In this document: positions 1 through 7,181 of the stretch, in pieces | How the letters are laid out: each line of letters opens with the position of its first letter | Position numbering within the stretch: position 1 is the first letter of the stretch | IMG/VR virus record: IMGVR_UViG_3300009285_011387 | Location: 1 to 27,301 of that record | Origin: a virus | Reading direction: 5' to 3' (one strand) | DNA: 27,301 nt | Translations under genes and position numbers: made by a program | Notes under the pieces: model-generated | Database searches by the model: none | What the model was told of the DNA's origin: nothing | What the model saw: only the letters and a program-made list of their open reading frames with translations

Positions 1-275
1 AAATACAACTTTGGACAAAATCAAAAGAATGTACATTCGCGATTTTGGATGTTGATATGGCCTCCTACATTGCCAAAAAGCCTAATCGATTTGGATTTAT
101 TACCAGCATGAGCATGAGTACAAATATGAGCTCTTACGAAAGTGCTCTAGTTCAATTCTCGTTAGACCTAGCTGTTCCAATTACAAGAGAAACAGATAGA
201 TATATTATTCAAACCATTCAATCATGGATGCATCGCGAAGAACCAATTTTTCCTATTTATCGAAGAGCGCCGTAA
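1..275 (+). pseudogene. 5' part of a zinc-ribbon gene cut by a tnpB element (also partial at window edge)
   Basis: The reading frame is open from base 3 and ends at TAA 273-275, so the gene begins outside the window. No family is recognisable in the visible stretch. The last codons appear to lie inside the left end of the inserted element. Removing 261-1476 joins the Tyr codon at 258-260 in frame to CAA at 1477. The protein then continues as Q-S-E-Y-L-C-L-Y-C-G and ends in a CxxC/CxxCG zinc ribbon at 1575. Zinc-ribbon tails of this kind recur in other small genes here (4365, 10246). The in-frame join is seen in the sequence; the claim that the gene was once intact is an inference. A functional protein could still be made with the altered C-terminus R-R-A-P. 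Confidence 0.6.
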
Positions 276-277
276 AA

Positions 278-299
278 CCCCTGGCATTTATGCGCGGGG
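278..299 (+). repeat. Left-end subterminal hairpin of the tnpB element
   Basis: CCCC at 278-281 pairs with GGGG at 296-299, and an inner GCA/TGC stem closes a TTTA loop, with mismatches between the two stems. This shape is what a TnpA transposase recognises as single-stranded DNA in IS200/IS605 elements. Confidence 0.7.
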
Positions 300-340
300 A
301 CATAAGGCACAATATTCCATAAATATGATATAATCCAGAT

Positions 341-1459
341 ATGCGAATGACCTACAAGTTTCGCCTGAACCCAACCCGCCACCAGCGCACTTTGTTCAAT
401 AATACGCTGGAACTGTGTCGTTGGGTTTACAACGAAACGCTTGCTACCCGAAAAAATACATGGGAACAGGAAAAGAAATCGGTTTCGCACTATGATACAA
501 TCAATATGCTTCCTGAGTTGAAAAAACAAAGACCGGAACTTATCCAGGTTTACTCTCAAGTATTGCAAGAAGTTTGCGCGCGGGTCGATCTTGCTTTCAA
601 AGCTTTCTTCCGGAGAATAAAGGCAGGAGATAAAAAGCCGGGCTATCCGCGATTCAAGAGCTATGGGCGCTATGACAGTTTTACATATCCGCAATACGGG
701 TTCGAACTTCTCGATAATGGCTTGCTCCTTTCTAAAATCGGTACGATCAAGATCGTTCAGCATCGTCCGCTGGAAGGCAAGATCAAGACCCTGACTGTTC
801 GGCGGGATGCGGTCGGTAACTGGTACGCCAATTTCTCTTGCGAAGTTGAACCAGAACCACTGCCAAAGTCTGATAAGGCGGTTGGCATAGATGTTGGCCT
901 TGAAAGCTTCGCAACATTTTCGACTAGCGAGAAGGTCGCGAACCCGCGCTTTTTCCGCAAGGATGAGAAAGTGTTGACGCGTGCGCAACGCAGATTGTCT
1001 AAAGCCGATAAAGGTACGCCAGAACGAGCAAAACGTCGCAAGGTTGTCGCTCACATCCATCAGCGTATCGCTAACCGGCGCAAGGACTTTGCACACAAAC
1101 TTAGCCGCCAACTCGTAAATGAGTACGGCGTCATTGCGCTGGAAAAATTGAACGAAAAGAATATGCTTAAAAACCATTGTCTTGCAAAAAGCATCTCGGA
1201 TGCAGCTTGGAATCAATTTGCTGAGTTCACTCAATACAAAGCGGAAGAAGCTGGTAGAGAGTGTATGCTGATTGACCCGCGCAATACATCCAAGCGATGT
1301 AGCCGGTGCGGTACTTTGGTTGAGAAAGACCTGTCCGTACGTATTCATTCCTGTCCTGTTTGCGGTCTCGTAATAGATCGAGACGAAAATGCTGCTATAA
1401 ACATTTTAGCTTTGGGGCTACAAAGCTTGGGCTTCAGCCCTAGAAGCCCCCGACTTTAG
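341..1459 (+). CDS. tnpB: TnpB, RNA-guided RuvC-like nuclease of an IS200/IS605 element
   Basis: This 372-aa protein is full length for TnpB. It has the N-terminal OrfB helix-turn-helix region (about 1-50), a RuvC-like nuclease split over G-I-D-V-G-L (D184), A-L-E-K-L-N (E268) and D-R-D-E-N-A-A (346-352), and a zinc ribbon with C320/C323 and C338/C341. All three acidic catalytic positions and all four cysteines are present, so the enzyme looks active. TnpB proteins use a reRNA made from the element's right end to cut DNA next to a TAM, which helps the element persist at its site. The gene starts with ATG about 40 nt after the left hairpin. TATAAT at 328-333 could act as a -10. No transposase TnpA is encoded nearby. 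Confidence 0.97.
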   Translation: MRMTYKFRLNPTRHQRTLFNNTLELCRWVYNETLATRKNTWEQEKKSVSHYDTINMLPELKKQRPELIQVYSQVLQEVCARVDLAFKAFFRRIKAGDKKPGYPRFKSYGRYDSFTYPQYGFELLDNGLLLSKIGTIKIVQHRPLEGKIKTLTVRRDAVGNWYANFSCEVEPEPLPKSDKAVGIDVGLESFATFSTSEKVANPRFFRKDEKVLTRAQRRLSKADKGTPERAKRRKVVAHIHQRIANRRKDFAHKLSRQLVNEYGVIALEKLNEKNMLKNHCLAKSISDAAWNQFAEFTQYKAEEAGRECMLIDPRNTSKRCSRCGTLVEKDLSVRIHSCPVCGLVIDRDENAAINILALGLQSLGFSPRSPRL

Positions 1460-1492
1460 CCGTGGGGAGTAGTCACCAATCTGAATATCTTT
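1447..1492 (+). ncRNA. Candidate reRNA (omega RNA) 3' end: right-end hairpin plus guide
   Basis: In TnpB elements the reRNA scaffold overlaps the 3' end of tnpB and the right end, and the guide is the flanking DNA just past the element. Here the right-end hairpin lies at 1447-1467 and the element ends at 1476. The predicted guide therefore starts at 1477 (CAATCTGAATATCTT...). This guide would match uninterrupted copies of the same phage gene carrying TTTAT upstream. The 5' limit of the scaffold cannot be seen; only the hairpin and the guide position are supported. Confidence 0.5.
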
Positions 1493-1575
1493 GTTTGTAT
1501 TGTGGTACACCGCAATCTATTGAGAACCATTCTTGTGATAAATGTGGCGCGCCGCGCAGTTTTGTTTTAGGATAA
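1477..1575 (+). pseudogene. 3' fragment of the interrupted zinc-ribbon gene
   Basis: The frame from CAA 1477 to TAA 1573-1575 encodes Q-S-E-Y-L-C-L-Y-C-G-T-P-Q followed by a second C-D-K-C-G-A-P-R knuckle, which is a classic four-cysteine zinc ribbon. It has no start codon of its own and the frame runs back into the tnpB right end. Its frame matches that of the 5' fragment ending near base 260 once the element is removed. It ends 2 nt before the methyltransferase ATG, so the intact gene was probably the first partner in that operon. Confidence 0.7.
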
Positions 1576-1577
1576 AA

Positions 1578-2549
1578 ATGACAAAAAACGATTGTATTGA
1601 AATTGGCGTAGATATGGCTAAAATCGGCGGCGATGAAACCTATATAATTGAAAATGCGAATGGAGTAATTAAGCATAACGGAAAAGTAATTGCTGAACAC
1701 GATCAAGGTGTTGTGATTGATTGTCAGGTGTGCAGATATGCTCATTTATTTCCGTTGTCAACTCGAACCGAGGCATATTATCGAGAAGATAGATTTTATC
1801 AACATCATTCACCGGCTGATTGGCTAAGTAAAGAAGTTGAAGAATACAATTCCGGTTTATGGGATTCTGCTTATCATCGTCAAGCAAAGTTACTTTTTGC
1901 TAATTTCCCTCTTTTGGATGTCGGTTGCTCTACTGGAACATTTCTTCATTTTTGGCGGAAAAATTATGGCAAAAATACTGTTTCTTGGGGTATTGAACCG
2001 TCGAAAATGGCACGCAAAAAATCAGTTGTCATGAGCAGTAAAATTGTTCCTGATTATGAAACTTTTATAAACTCCGCTCGATCAGGATGGGCAAACTTCA
2101 ATGTTAGATTATCTTTAGTGCTTGAACATATTCCAAATCCAGTTGAGTTCCTTCGCCAATATGTTAACATACTTGGCAATGGCAATATGATGATTATTGT
2201 TCCTAATGAGTTTAATCCTCTTCAAAGACGTGTTGGCGGGAATTGGTTTGTTTCGGATGTGCATACCAATTACTTCACGTCAGATAGTTTACTTGAAGTT
2301 ATGCAAGAGGCTGGCTTGCAAGTTGTTTATCAAACTGCTACTTTCCCAACTGAATTATTTATCCTGATGGGATTAGATCATCGCGGAAATGACAAATTGG
2401 GCCGGAAATTGCATCGGTATCGTTTGCTCTTCGAAAAGAAAGTGCCAGGAATTTTCAAAGCTTATCATACTTTGTATCATCGCTTTCAATGGGGGCGTGA
2501 GTTAATTTTTGTTGGTGTAAAATCATGTTTCAGACCGGATTGTGAGTAG
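1578..2549 (+). CDS. Class I SAM-dependent methyltransferase
   Basis: This 323-aa protein has a Rossmann methyltransferase core. Motif I is L-L-D-V-G-C-S-T-G (112-120), and V-L-E-H-I-P-N-P fits the later motif of the Methyltransf_11/12/23 group. About 100 residues precede the core and include C-Q-V-C, which could bind a metal. Family members in this setting methylate sugars or small molecules in polysaccharide clusters; the substrate here is unknown. I chose ATG 1578 because an AGGA ribosome site lies just upstream (1568-1571) and the older zinc-ribbon frame stops at 1575. An in-frame ATG at 1542 would overlap that fragment. The gene is followed closely by a DUF2227 gene and a SpsG-like gene. 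Confidence 0.85.
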   Translation: MTKNDCIEIGVDMAKIGGDETYIIENANGVIKHNGKVIAEHDQGVVIDCQVCRYAHLFPLSTRTEAYYREDRFYQHHSPADWLSKEVEEYNSGLWDSAYHRQAKLLFANFPLLDVGCSTGTFLHFWRKNYGKNTVSWGIEPSKMARKKSVVMSSKIVPDYETFINSARSGWANFNVRLSLVLEHIPNPVEFLRQYVNILGNGNMMIIVPNEFNPLQRRVGGNWFVSDVHTNYFTSDSLLEVMQEAGLQVVYQTATFPTELFILMGLDHRGNDKLGRKLHRYRLLFEKKVPGIFKAYHTLYHRFQWGRELIFVGVKSCFRPDCE

Positions 2550-2553
2550 AATT

Positions 2554-3039
2554 ATGCCTAATGGTACTTTTCATGCCAACACAAACCTTCTGGTTGCCGC
2601 TGGCGCGACCGTAGCAAGTCTTTCGCTATCACTTGCCGAGAATAATTACTCTGGCTTTATCGGAACGATATTCTTTGTTCTTGGTGTTCTGTCTGGAATT
2701 CCGCTAACGCCTGATCTTGATTTGGATGAAAATTATTGGAACAGCTTTTACTTTCTTGACATTGCACATAAGTTTCCGGGATGGATTTGGCATTTCTTTT
2801 GGTATCCTTATGCCAAATTGATGCGCCATAGATCAACTTTATCTCATTTTCCAATCTTCTCAACTGCAATACGTTGTGCCTATGTCTTGATACCATTGAC
2901 AATTGCTATACTTTTATTTGATAAAGAAATGATTGTTATTTCGTTTTTTGGTCAAGTACATCCAATGAATTATATTTTTTTTCTATCCGGTCTAGCTATC
3001 AGCGACCTATTGCATTATTTGGCTGATATAATTCTATAA
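2554..3039 (+). CDS. DUF2227-like membrane protein with metal-binding motifs
   Basis: The product is 161 aa. It shows the features I know from DUF2227: an M-P-N-G start followed by H (residue 7) and N (11), then P-L-T-P-D-L-D-L, then a W-I-W-H-F-F-W-Y-P-Y stretch and R-H-R-S-T-L-S-H-F-P. These His and Asp residues suggest metal binding. Hydrophobic segments lie near residues 12-25 and 30-50 and in the C-terminal third. Function is unknown; related membrane-bound hydrolase-like proteins are poorly characterised. GTG 2542, overlapping the methyltransferase stop, is an alternative start, but ATG 2554 gives the family-like M-P-N-G beginning. Confidence 0.7.
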   Translation: MPNGTFHANTNLLVAAGATVASLSLSLAENNYSGFIGTIFFVLGVLSGIPLTPDLDLDENYWNSFYFLDIAHKFPGWIWHFFWYPYAKLMRHRSTLSHFPIFSTAIRCAYVLIPLTIAILLFDKEMIVISFFGQVHPMNYIFFLSGLAISDLLHYLADIIL

Positions 3040-3063
3040 ATAGGTTATAATTGCGTAAATATT

Positions 3064-3990
3064 ATGAGCGAAAAGAAAATTACCTTTCTTACATACGCAG
3101 AATCACAAGTTGGCTTAGGGCATTGGTTTCGCACTCAGGCACTTGAGGATGAAGCTAAAAGTCGCGGTCACGCGACTCATTTTTTGACTAACCGAATGTT
3201 ATTTCGGCAAATGTACTTTCAAATTCGAAATGAAAACGTAGATGATTTTTACAATTGCTTACATCAAATCAAACCTCATGTGCTAATAGTTGATGTGCAA
3301 GGGCATATACCGGACTATATGCATGAGATAGCTCGTAAATTTAATGTCAAAATTGTTATTCTGAATGGCGTTGGTAGAGTGGATGAAAATCACGCCGATC
3401 TTGTAATCGTTCAAGGATTCAATAATGGCAACCAGAACAAAAACACAGTTAGCGGTCCTGAATATGTTATCTTGCGATCCAAATTGAATCAAGTTCCGGC
3501 AATGCATAGCGGAAATGCTTGGTTCGTTTGGGGCGGCGCAAATGATAAAATGTCATTGCTCGAAGCGTTTAATCAATTCGATGATCGAGAAGCAATTTTG
3601 GCCGTTCACAAGGAATTTATTAATCCTTCAACATATAATAAAATTGTAAATACACAACCGAATTCATTGCATTTGATTTGTCAAGTTACCGGTGATGCGA
3701 TGCTGCCAATTATGGCAAATTCCAAACGCGCTTGCATTGCTATGGGAATGACCGCTTGGGAATTGGCATATTTTGGTACACCAACTTATGTTTTCTCTGC
3801 AACTCCAGGTCATTTGAAATTTGCTCAAGATATGGACGCGGCCGGTTTGCTCATGGCCTATCCGCAAGTAGGGTTGCCAGATATTGGAAAAATGAAAGAG
3901 TTTTTAGACCGTCCATTTGAAGTAAATCTATCAAATAAGCCTGATTTGCTTGGAGCGAAACGAGTGATGGATTTGATAGAAAGTCTATAA
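3064..3990 (+). CDS. SpsG/PseG-like nucleotide-sugar hydrolase or glycosyltransferase
   Basis: This 308-aa protein begins with a short beta strand and the G-L-G-H-W-F-R motif (17-23), which matches the GxGHxxR signature of PseG and SpsG (GT-B fold). PseG removes UDP from a UDP-2,4-diacetamido sugar in pseudaminic acid synthesis; SpsG proteins are related spore-coat polysaccharide enzymes. The C-terminal A-C-I-A-M-G-M-T-A-W-E-L-A-Y-F-G-T-P resembles the GT28-type nucleotide-sugar binding region. An SpsF-like cytidylyltransferase lies at 9075, and SpsF and SpsG often occur together. The exact substrate is unknown. The ATG at 3064 is the first start after a 24-nt gap; the spacing to a ribosome site is weak. 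Confidence 0.75.
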   Translation: MSEKKITFLTYAESQVGLGHWFRTQALEDEAKSRGHATHFLTNRMLFRQMYFQIRNENVDDFYNCLHQIKPHVLIVDVQGHIPDYMHEIARKFNVKIVILNGVGRVDENHADLVIVQGFNNGNQNKNTVSGPEYVILRSKLNQVPAMHSGNAWFVWGGANDKMSLLEAFNQFDDREAILAVHKEFINPSTYNKIVNTQPNSLHLICQVTGDAMLPIMANSKRACIAMGMTAWELAYFGTPTYVFSATPGHLKFAQDMDAAGLLMAYPQVGLPDIGKMKEFLDRPFEVNLSNKPDLLGAKRVMDLIESL

Positions 3991-3996
3991 AAAAAA

Positions 3997-4078
3997 TGGC
4001 AAAAATGGCAAAAATTTTACTCGCTTGTCAAAAAAGTGGCAAAAATACCTATTTTTGTCAAATTTTTCTGCCATTTTT
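3997..4078. repeat. AT-rich nested inverted repeat with three TGGCAAAAA copies
   Basis: TGGCAAAAA occurs at 3997, 4006 and 4037. The arm 4001-4017 is complementary to 4060-4078 apart from a 2-nt bulge. Inside it, 4040-4057 forms a perfect CAAAAATA/TATTTTTG inverted repeat. The structure lies just after the SpsG-like gene. It could terminate transcription in both directions or bind a regulator. Confidence 0.6.
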
Positions 4079-4083
4079 ATCAT
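4055..4083 (+). promoter_or_regulatory. Candidate sigma70-type promoter for 4100-10698
   Basis: TTGTCA (4055-4060) is followed by a 17-nt spacer and TATCAT (4078-4083). The right arm of the inverted repeat occupies the spacer, so hairpin formation or protein binding there could control transcription. The first gene starts 17 nt past the -10 box, which leaves little room for a leader. Confidence 0.4.
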
Positions 4084-4099
4084 TTTCGCATAAAGTCAT

Positions 4100-4363
4100 A
4101 TGACAAAAACTAACAGAGATATTATTTTTTACTCATATGATTTTCCGGCAATATGTAGGGAAATGGAATTTCACTTAGAAGTAATGCATACATTTAAAAT
4201 TGGTAAAAACATATACGGAGCGGCCAATGCTACAATTACTAAACCAGAGAAGTTCGCAAATCAAACAGTTAGATTGTATTTTATTAATGGATTTGTGAAA
4301 TGGATCGAAAGAAATAATAGCGATCATCCAGTCAAATATTTCAGTCAAGACAGGAGAGTGTAA
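4100..4363 (+). CDS. Small hypothetical protein
   Basis: The 87-aa product has no family I recognise. It is rich in aromatic and basic residues and has no signal peptide or cysteine pair (one Cys only). It ends one base before the next ATG (4365), and the same reading direction and tight spacing support it being a real operon gene. A GGAGAG ribosome site for the next gene lies inside its 3' end. Confidence 0.6.
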   Translation: MTKTNRDIIFYSYDFPAICREMEFHLEVMHTFKIGKNIYGAANATITKPEKFANQTVRLYFINGFVKWIERNNSDHPVKYFSQDRRV

Positions 4364-4364
4364 A

Positions 4365-4715
4365 ATGTGGCGTGATACAACATCTTATTGGATTTGTGAG
4401 TATTGTGATCGAGTAATATCGATCCAAGATGGAAGTTGTCCGGGCTGCGGCGGGCCTCATCGGTCTACCAGCAAGACTAAAGACGACATGCCGAGAGACA
4501 TACCGAGAACAACTATTTTTGACATGAACAGACAGGATGTACAGCTTTTGCCCCTTAGCGGTTCAACAGCAAGTTTCATAAATCATTCAACAAGTAGTAG
4601 CTCTATGGTTAGCTCTATGGTAATGGGAAATTTCGGTTTTAATTTACCGGCTATAGACCGTCATCCAATAAACACCATCGATCCGTTTAATCCCGGAATA
4701 TACCCATACAAATAA
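4365..4715 (+). CDS. Small zinc-ribbon protein
   Basis: The first 33 residues hold C11-x2-C14 and C25-x2-C28-G-G-P-H-R, a typical four-Cys zinc ribbon. The remaining about 80 residues are Ser/Thr/Met-rich and low in predicted structure (S-T-S-S-S-S-M-V-S-S-M-V-M). The ribbon resembles the tail of the gene interrupted at 261. The preceding gene ends 1 nt upstream with GGAGAG in range of the ATG. Function is unknown; such phage proteins may bind nucleic acids or protein partners. Confidence 0.7.
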   Translation: MWRDTTSYWICEYCDRVISIQDGSCPGCGGPHRSTSKTKDDMPRDIPRTTIFDMNRQDVQLLPLSGSTASFINHSTSSSSMVSSMVMGNFGFNLPAIDRHPINTIDPFNPGIYPYK

Positions 4716-4765
4716 GAACAAGTTACTCGATTTTTATTGATCTTTTAGTTAGATAGGATAACATA

Positions 4766-5830
4766 ATGAAATTACTCAAAAGAATAGCTCTGTTATTTGT
4801 TTTGGTGTTAGTTGTCGTTTCGTGCGCACCACCAGCAGCACCACAAAAATTTTATTTGCCCATGATCCTTGAGCAAAATCAATCCGTTCTAGGTGTTCAA
4901 ATGGAGGGTAATAGCCTGGGCGGACGTAATGTTTACTTGGCTAATGAGAGCGCAATTCATTTATCTTTGCGCTGGAGCGAGGTTGAGGCCATCAGAGGTA
5001 CATATTCATGGATTACAACATTTGATACAATGGCCGCTACCGTGGCAGAAAACAGATTTTTTATTCTCAATCTAAAAAATGCACCGGCTTGGGCGCGTGC
5101 GCCATCTACTCTACAATGCTATGCACCAAAAGTTGAATTTTTTGATGAGTTTGCAAATTTTGTTGTAGCTGCTATCGACCGCTATCATCCAGATGCTATC
5201 GAGATATGGAATGAACCAGACGTTCAACCACAAGCTGCAATAGATAATGGCTATTGGTATGGTTGTATTGGTAACGGTACACTATATGCTCAAATTTTGG
5301 GAGTGGTGTATCCTATTGTAAAGGCACATCATCCATCCGTTGTAGTGCTGGGTGGCGCATTAATGCTTGGGGAAACCCAACACAAATTTACTGAGGACTT
5401 TCTAGCATATACAATTGCATCACCTATCACAAAATACAATCAATCATACCCTGTACCAGCCCCAAAACTATCTTTAACGTCATCCATACATCCATTCGAT
5501 GGTGTCAGTTATCACGCATATATCACGTACCCATCTACAAACTTCGATTACGTATTCGGCAAAGCCGATTATCTTGCTACGCTAACAGATAAACAACTTT
5601 GGGTGACAGAAACCGCTCTTCTGTGCCAAACGGACTGCGGTACGACATTTAAAAATTCACAGACCAATTATCTAACTCATGTTTACAGCAACGCCTATAG
5701 CCATGGTCTAAATGGCTTATTATGGTACAGCTTAGCAAATAACGGATGGTTAAATTCAGATTTGGTCGCCAAAGATGTGAAAAAGCCAGTATGGTATGAA
5801 TACTGTGATTTTTTGGGAGGTTGCGAATGA
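4766..5830 (+). CDS. Secreted lipoprotein with a clan GH-A glycoside hydrolase-like fold
   Basis: The 354-aa protein starts with K-R, a hydrophobic helix (about 7-18) and V-V-V-S-C20, a lipobox that would anchor it outside the cytoplasmic membrane. A short Pro/Ala linker and Y-L-P-M-I (30-34) follow. The catalytic domain shows I-E-I-W-N-E-P-D (acid/base E150) and L-W-V-T-E-T (nucleophile E282). These are the two glutamates of clan GH-A enzymes such as GH5 and GH39. H-A-Y and the N-terminal L-R-W-S-E-V also fit. It probably cleaves a glycan on the host surface or modifies the envelope of the infected cell or lysogen. The substrate cannot be told. AGGA precedes the ATG. YLPMI-like segments suggest a Chloroflexota origin. 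Confidence 0.8.
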   Translation: MKLLKRIALLFVLVLVVVSCAPPAAPQKFYLPMILEQNQSVLGVQMEGNSLGGRNVYLANESAIHLSLRWSEVEAIRGTYSWITTFDTMAATVAENRFFILNLKNAPAWARAPSTLQCYAPKVEFFDEFANFVVAAIDRYHPDAIEIWNEPDVQPQAAIDNGYWYGCIGNGTLYAQILGVVYPIVKAHHPSVVVLGGALMLGETQHKFTEDFLAYTIASPITKYNQSYPVPAPKLSLTSSIHPFDGVSYHAYITYPSTNFDYVFGKADYLATLTDKQLWVTETALLCQTDCGTTFKNSQTNYLTHVYSNAYSHGLNGLLWYSLANNGWLNSDLVAKDVKKPVWYEYCDFLGGCE

Positions 5831-6054
5831 TGACAAAAGTAAAAATTGTTGGGAATGGACTTCCGAAACAAACACAAATATACATCAACGACATTCAAGT
5901 TAATCCAGTAAGCTTGTCTATTCATATGGGTTACGGTCATGCCCCAGAAATTACAATGACATTTATTGGAGAAGTGTCATTCCCAGATGACTTGTCAGCA
6001 GAAATAAGTTTAGCCACAGTCCCATTGATGAAACGCCAAAAAATAGATGAGTAA
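5827..6054 (+). CDS. Small hypothetical protein
   Basis: The 75-aa product follows the lipoprotein gene with an ATGA overlap (5827-5830), which fixes the start and suggests translational coupling. It looks like a small beta-rich domain (V-K-I-V-G-N-G, then I-T-M-T-F-I-G). I recognise no family. It contains no Cys and no membrane segment. Confidence 0.65.
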   Translation: MMTKVKIVGNGLPKQTQIYINDIQVNPVSLSIHMGYGHAPEITMTFIGEVSFPDDLSAEISLATVPLMKRQKIDE

Positions 6055-6310
6055 AATTATTCTTGCTATCGTTTCATTTTTCCAAAAGGAAATTATAATC
6101 CGTTATTGGCCGGATCATCCACATTTAATTAAACTCGATGACTTTCTAATAACTACGAAAAAAACAATTGGATCAATAGTTATTGGGAAAAAATATCAAT
6201 GTATGTTATGTGGCAAATACCTCATGGAGTATGAGCGGAGCTATTGGAAAACATACGAAGATTATTCGCCGGTATGGATGAATAGTCAAAGGACAACAAA
6301 AAGAAAATGA
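6047..6310 (+). CDS. Small hypothetical protein with a CxxC pair
   Basis: The 87-aa product has a hydrophobic N-terminus (I-I-L-A-I-V-S-F-F) and a C-M-L-C-G-K-Y-L pair, possibly half a zinc site. The start overlaps the previous gene by 8 nt and its end overlaps the next start in ATGA (6307-6310). No family is recognised. Confidence 0.6.
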   Translation: MSKIILAIVSFFQKEIIIRYWPDHPHLIKLDDFLITTKKTIGSIVIGKKYQCMLCGKYLMEYERSYWKTYEDYSPVWMNSQRTTKRK

Positions 6311-6516
6311 GATACTTATACTTTTTTAGTTATGTTCATACTGCCGCAAATGGTACTTTTTGTTTTGGATTTAGCGAGGTTGAGTCTGGCGAACTCGTTG
6401 AAACTTATGAGCATATCTTTGATATCAAAGAACAAATCGAAAAACAATTAGAAATGGATAGTATCTCTATCATTAATTTTATTTTACTAAAAGATAAAGA
6501 AAAGGATCAAAAATGA
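6307..6516 (+). CDS. Small hypothetical phage protein
   Basis: The 69-aa product begins M-R-Y-L-Y-F-F-S-Y and continues with a G-F-S-E-V-E-S-G-E strand pair and a charged helix ending I-N-F-I-L-L-K. The layout recalls a widespread class of short phage proteins of unknown role, but I cannot name a family. It overlaps both neighbours by 4 nt (ATGA at 6307 and 6513). Confidence 0.6.
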   Translation: MRYLYFFSYVHTAANGTFCFGFSEVESGELVETYEHIFDIKEQIEKQLEMDSISIINFILLKDKEKDQK

Positions 6517-7181
6517 AAATCGGATTGAATCTCAAAGTTCCAGAAGCGGTCGAATTTTCGAAAAGTTTTCAATCAACAGATATCGTTTACACCCATAGCA
6601 ATGATTATGGTGTTTTGTCTGGTTTATCTAATGTCAGTCGAATGTTATCTCTTACGCCTGATATTCTTCCTGGCTATGTCGAAACTCTGTATAACGAAAA
6701 AATAAGCAATATTGCCTTTAATTTAGAGGGCAGCAGCTTAGATTTGCCCGAACTGGTTGCCAAACAAAAAAGAATGTACGATCAGGTTATCGAATTGATA
6801 GGCATGAAATTGGTCTTTGTCCCTTCTGGGCAATCTTTAGTCCGATGGCCTTCTAGTCTATCAAAATATTGTCATGCTTTGTGTTTTCAAACTCAAAAGT
6901 ATCAAATTGAATCGCCGGAACATTACATTGACATTATCAAAATGACAATTAACATGATACACATTAATCGTCCATCTTTGCCTGTCTGGGTACAAGTATC
7001 TGTCTCACCGCCCACAAAACACAACACGCCAATCCCGAAAATAATTTCAACCATTCAGTCAATATTTAGTAACAATGTGAATGCGGCTGGTATCTATCTT
7101 CACTATCTGCCCGAAGATTGGCAAAAGGCTGAGATTATTTTATCAAGCTTGCTTGTTTCTCGCGCGAGGCAAAATTCATGA
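6513..7181 (+). CDS. Unknown 222-aa protein, possibly TIM-barrel-like
   Basis: I do not recognise a family. The sequence alternates hydrophobic strands and helices. Segments such as I-A-F-N-L-E-G, L-V-F-V-P-S-G, L-P-V-W-V-Q-V-S-V and A-G-I-Y-L-H-Y-L-P-E-D-W would fit successive strands of a TIM barrel, which is only an impression. It is coupled by ATGA overlaps to both neighbours and lies directly before the ATP-grasp gene, so it probably serves the same pathway. There is no signal peptide. Confidence 0.65.
   Translation: MKIGLNLKVPEAVEFSKSFQSTDIVYTHSNDYGVLSGLSNVSRMLSLTPDILPGYVETLYNEKISNIAFNLEGSSLDLPELVAKQKRMYDQVIELIGMKLVFVPSGQSLVRWPSSLSKYCHALCFQTQKYQIESPEHYIDIIKMTINMIHINRPSLPVWVQVSVSPPTKHNTPIPKIISTIQSIFSNNVNAAGIYLHYLPEDWQKAEIILSSLLVSRARQNS

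Larger units (their letters stand above)
261..1476 (+). mobile_element. tnpB-only IS200/IS605-family insertion
   Basis: The element consists of a complete tnpB with subterminal imperfect hairpins at both ends. The left hairpin (278-299) and right hairpin (1447-1467) both have CCCC/GGGG feet and a TTTA loop. The left flank TTTAT (256-260) is the kind of pentanucleotide these elements use as target/TAM, and GTCAC (1472-1476) resembles IS605-type right ends. About 17 nt separate the proposed left end from its hairpin, and 9 nt separate the right hairpin from the right end, as expected for the family. There is no tnpA, so it must be mobilised in trans or be stuck. Base composition looks more GC-rich than the neighbours. 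The left boundary could lie anywhere from 261 to 273; the right end is better supported, because deleting to 1476 restores the host reading frame. Confidence 0.8.

Noticed and set aside
257-1348. 363-codon frame on the - strand
   Set aside because: It is the antisense shadow of tnpB, which has full catalytic motifs on the + strand.
1542-1577. Longer start for the methyltransferase at ATG 1542
   Set aside because: It would overlap the zinc-ribbon fragment and lacks a ribosome site, while ATG 1578 has AGGA upstream.
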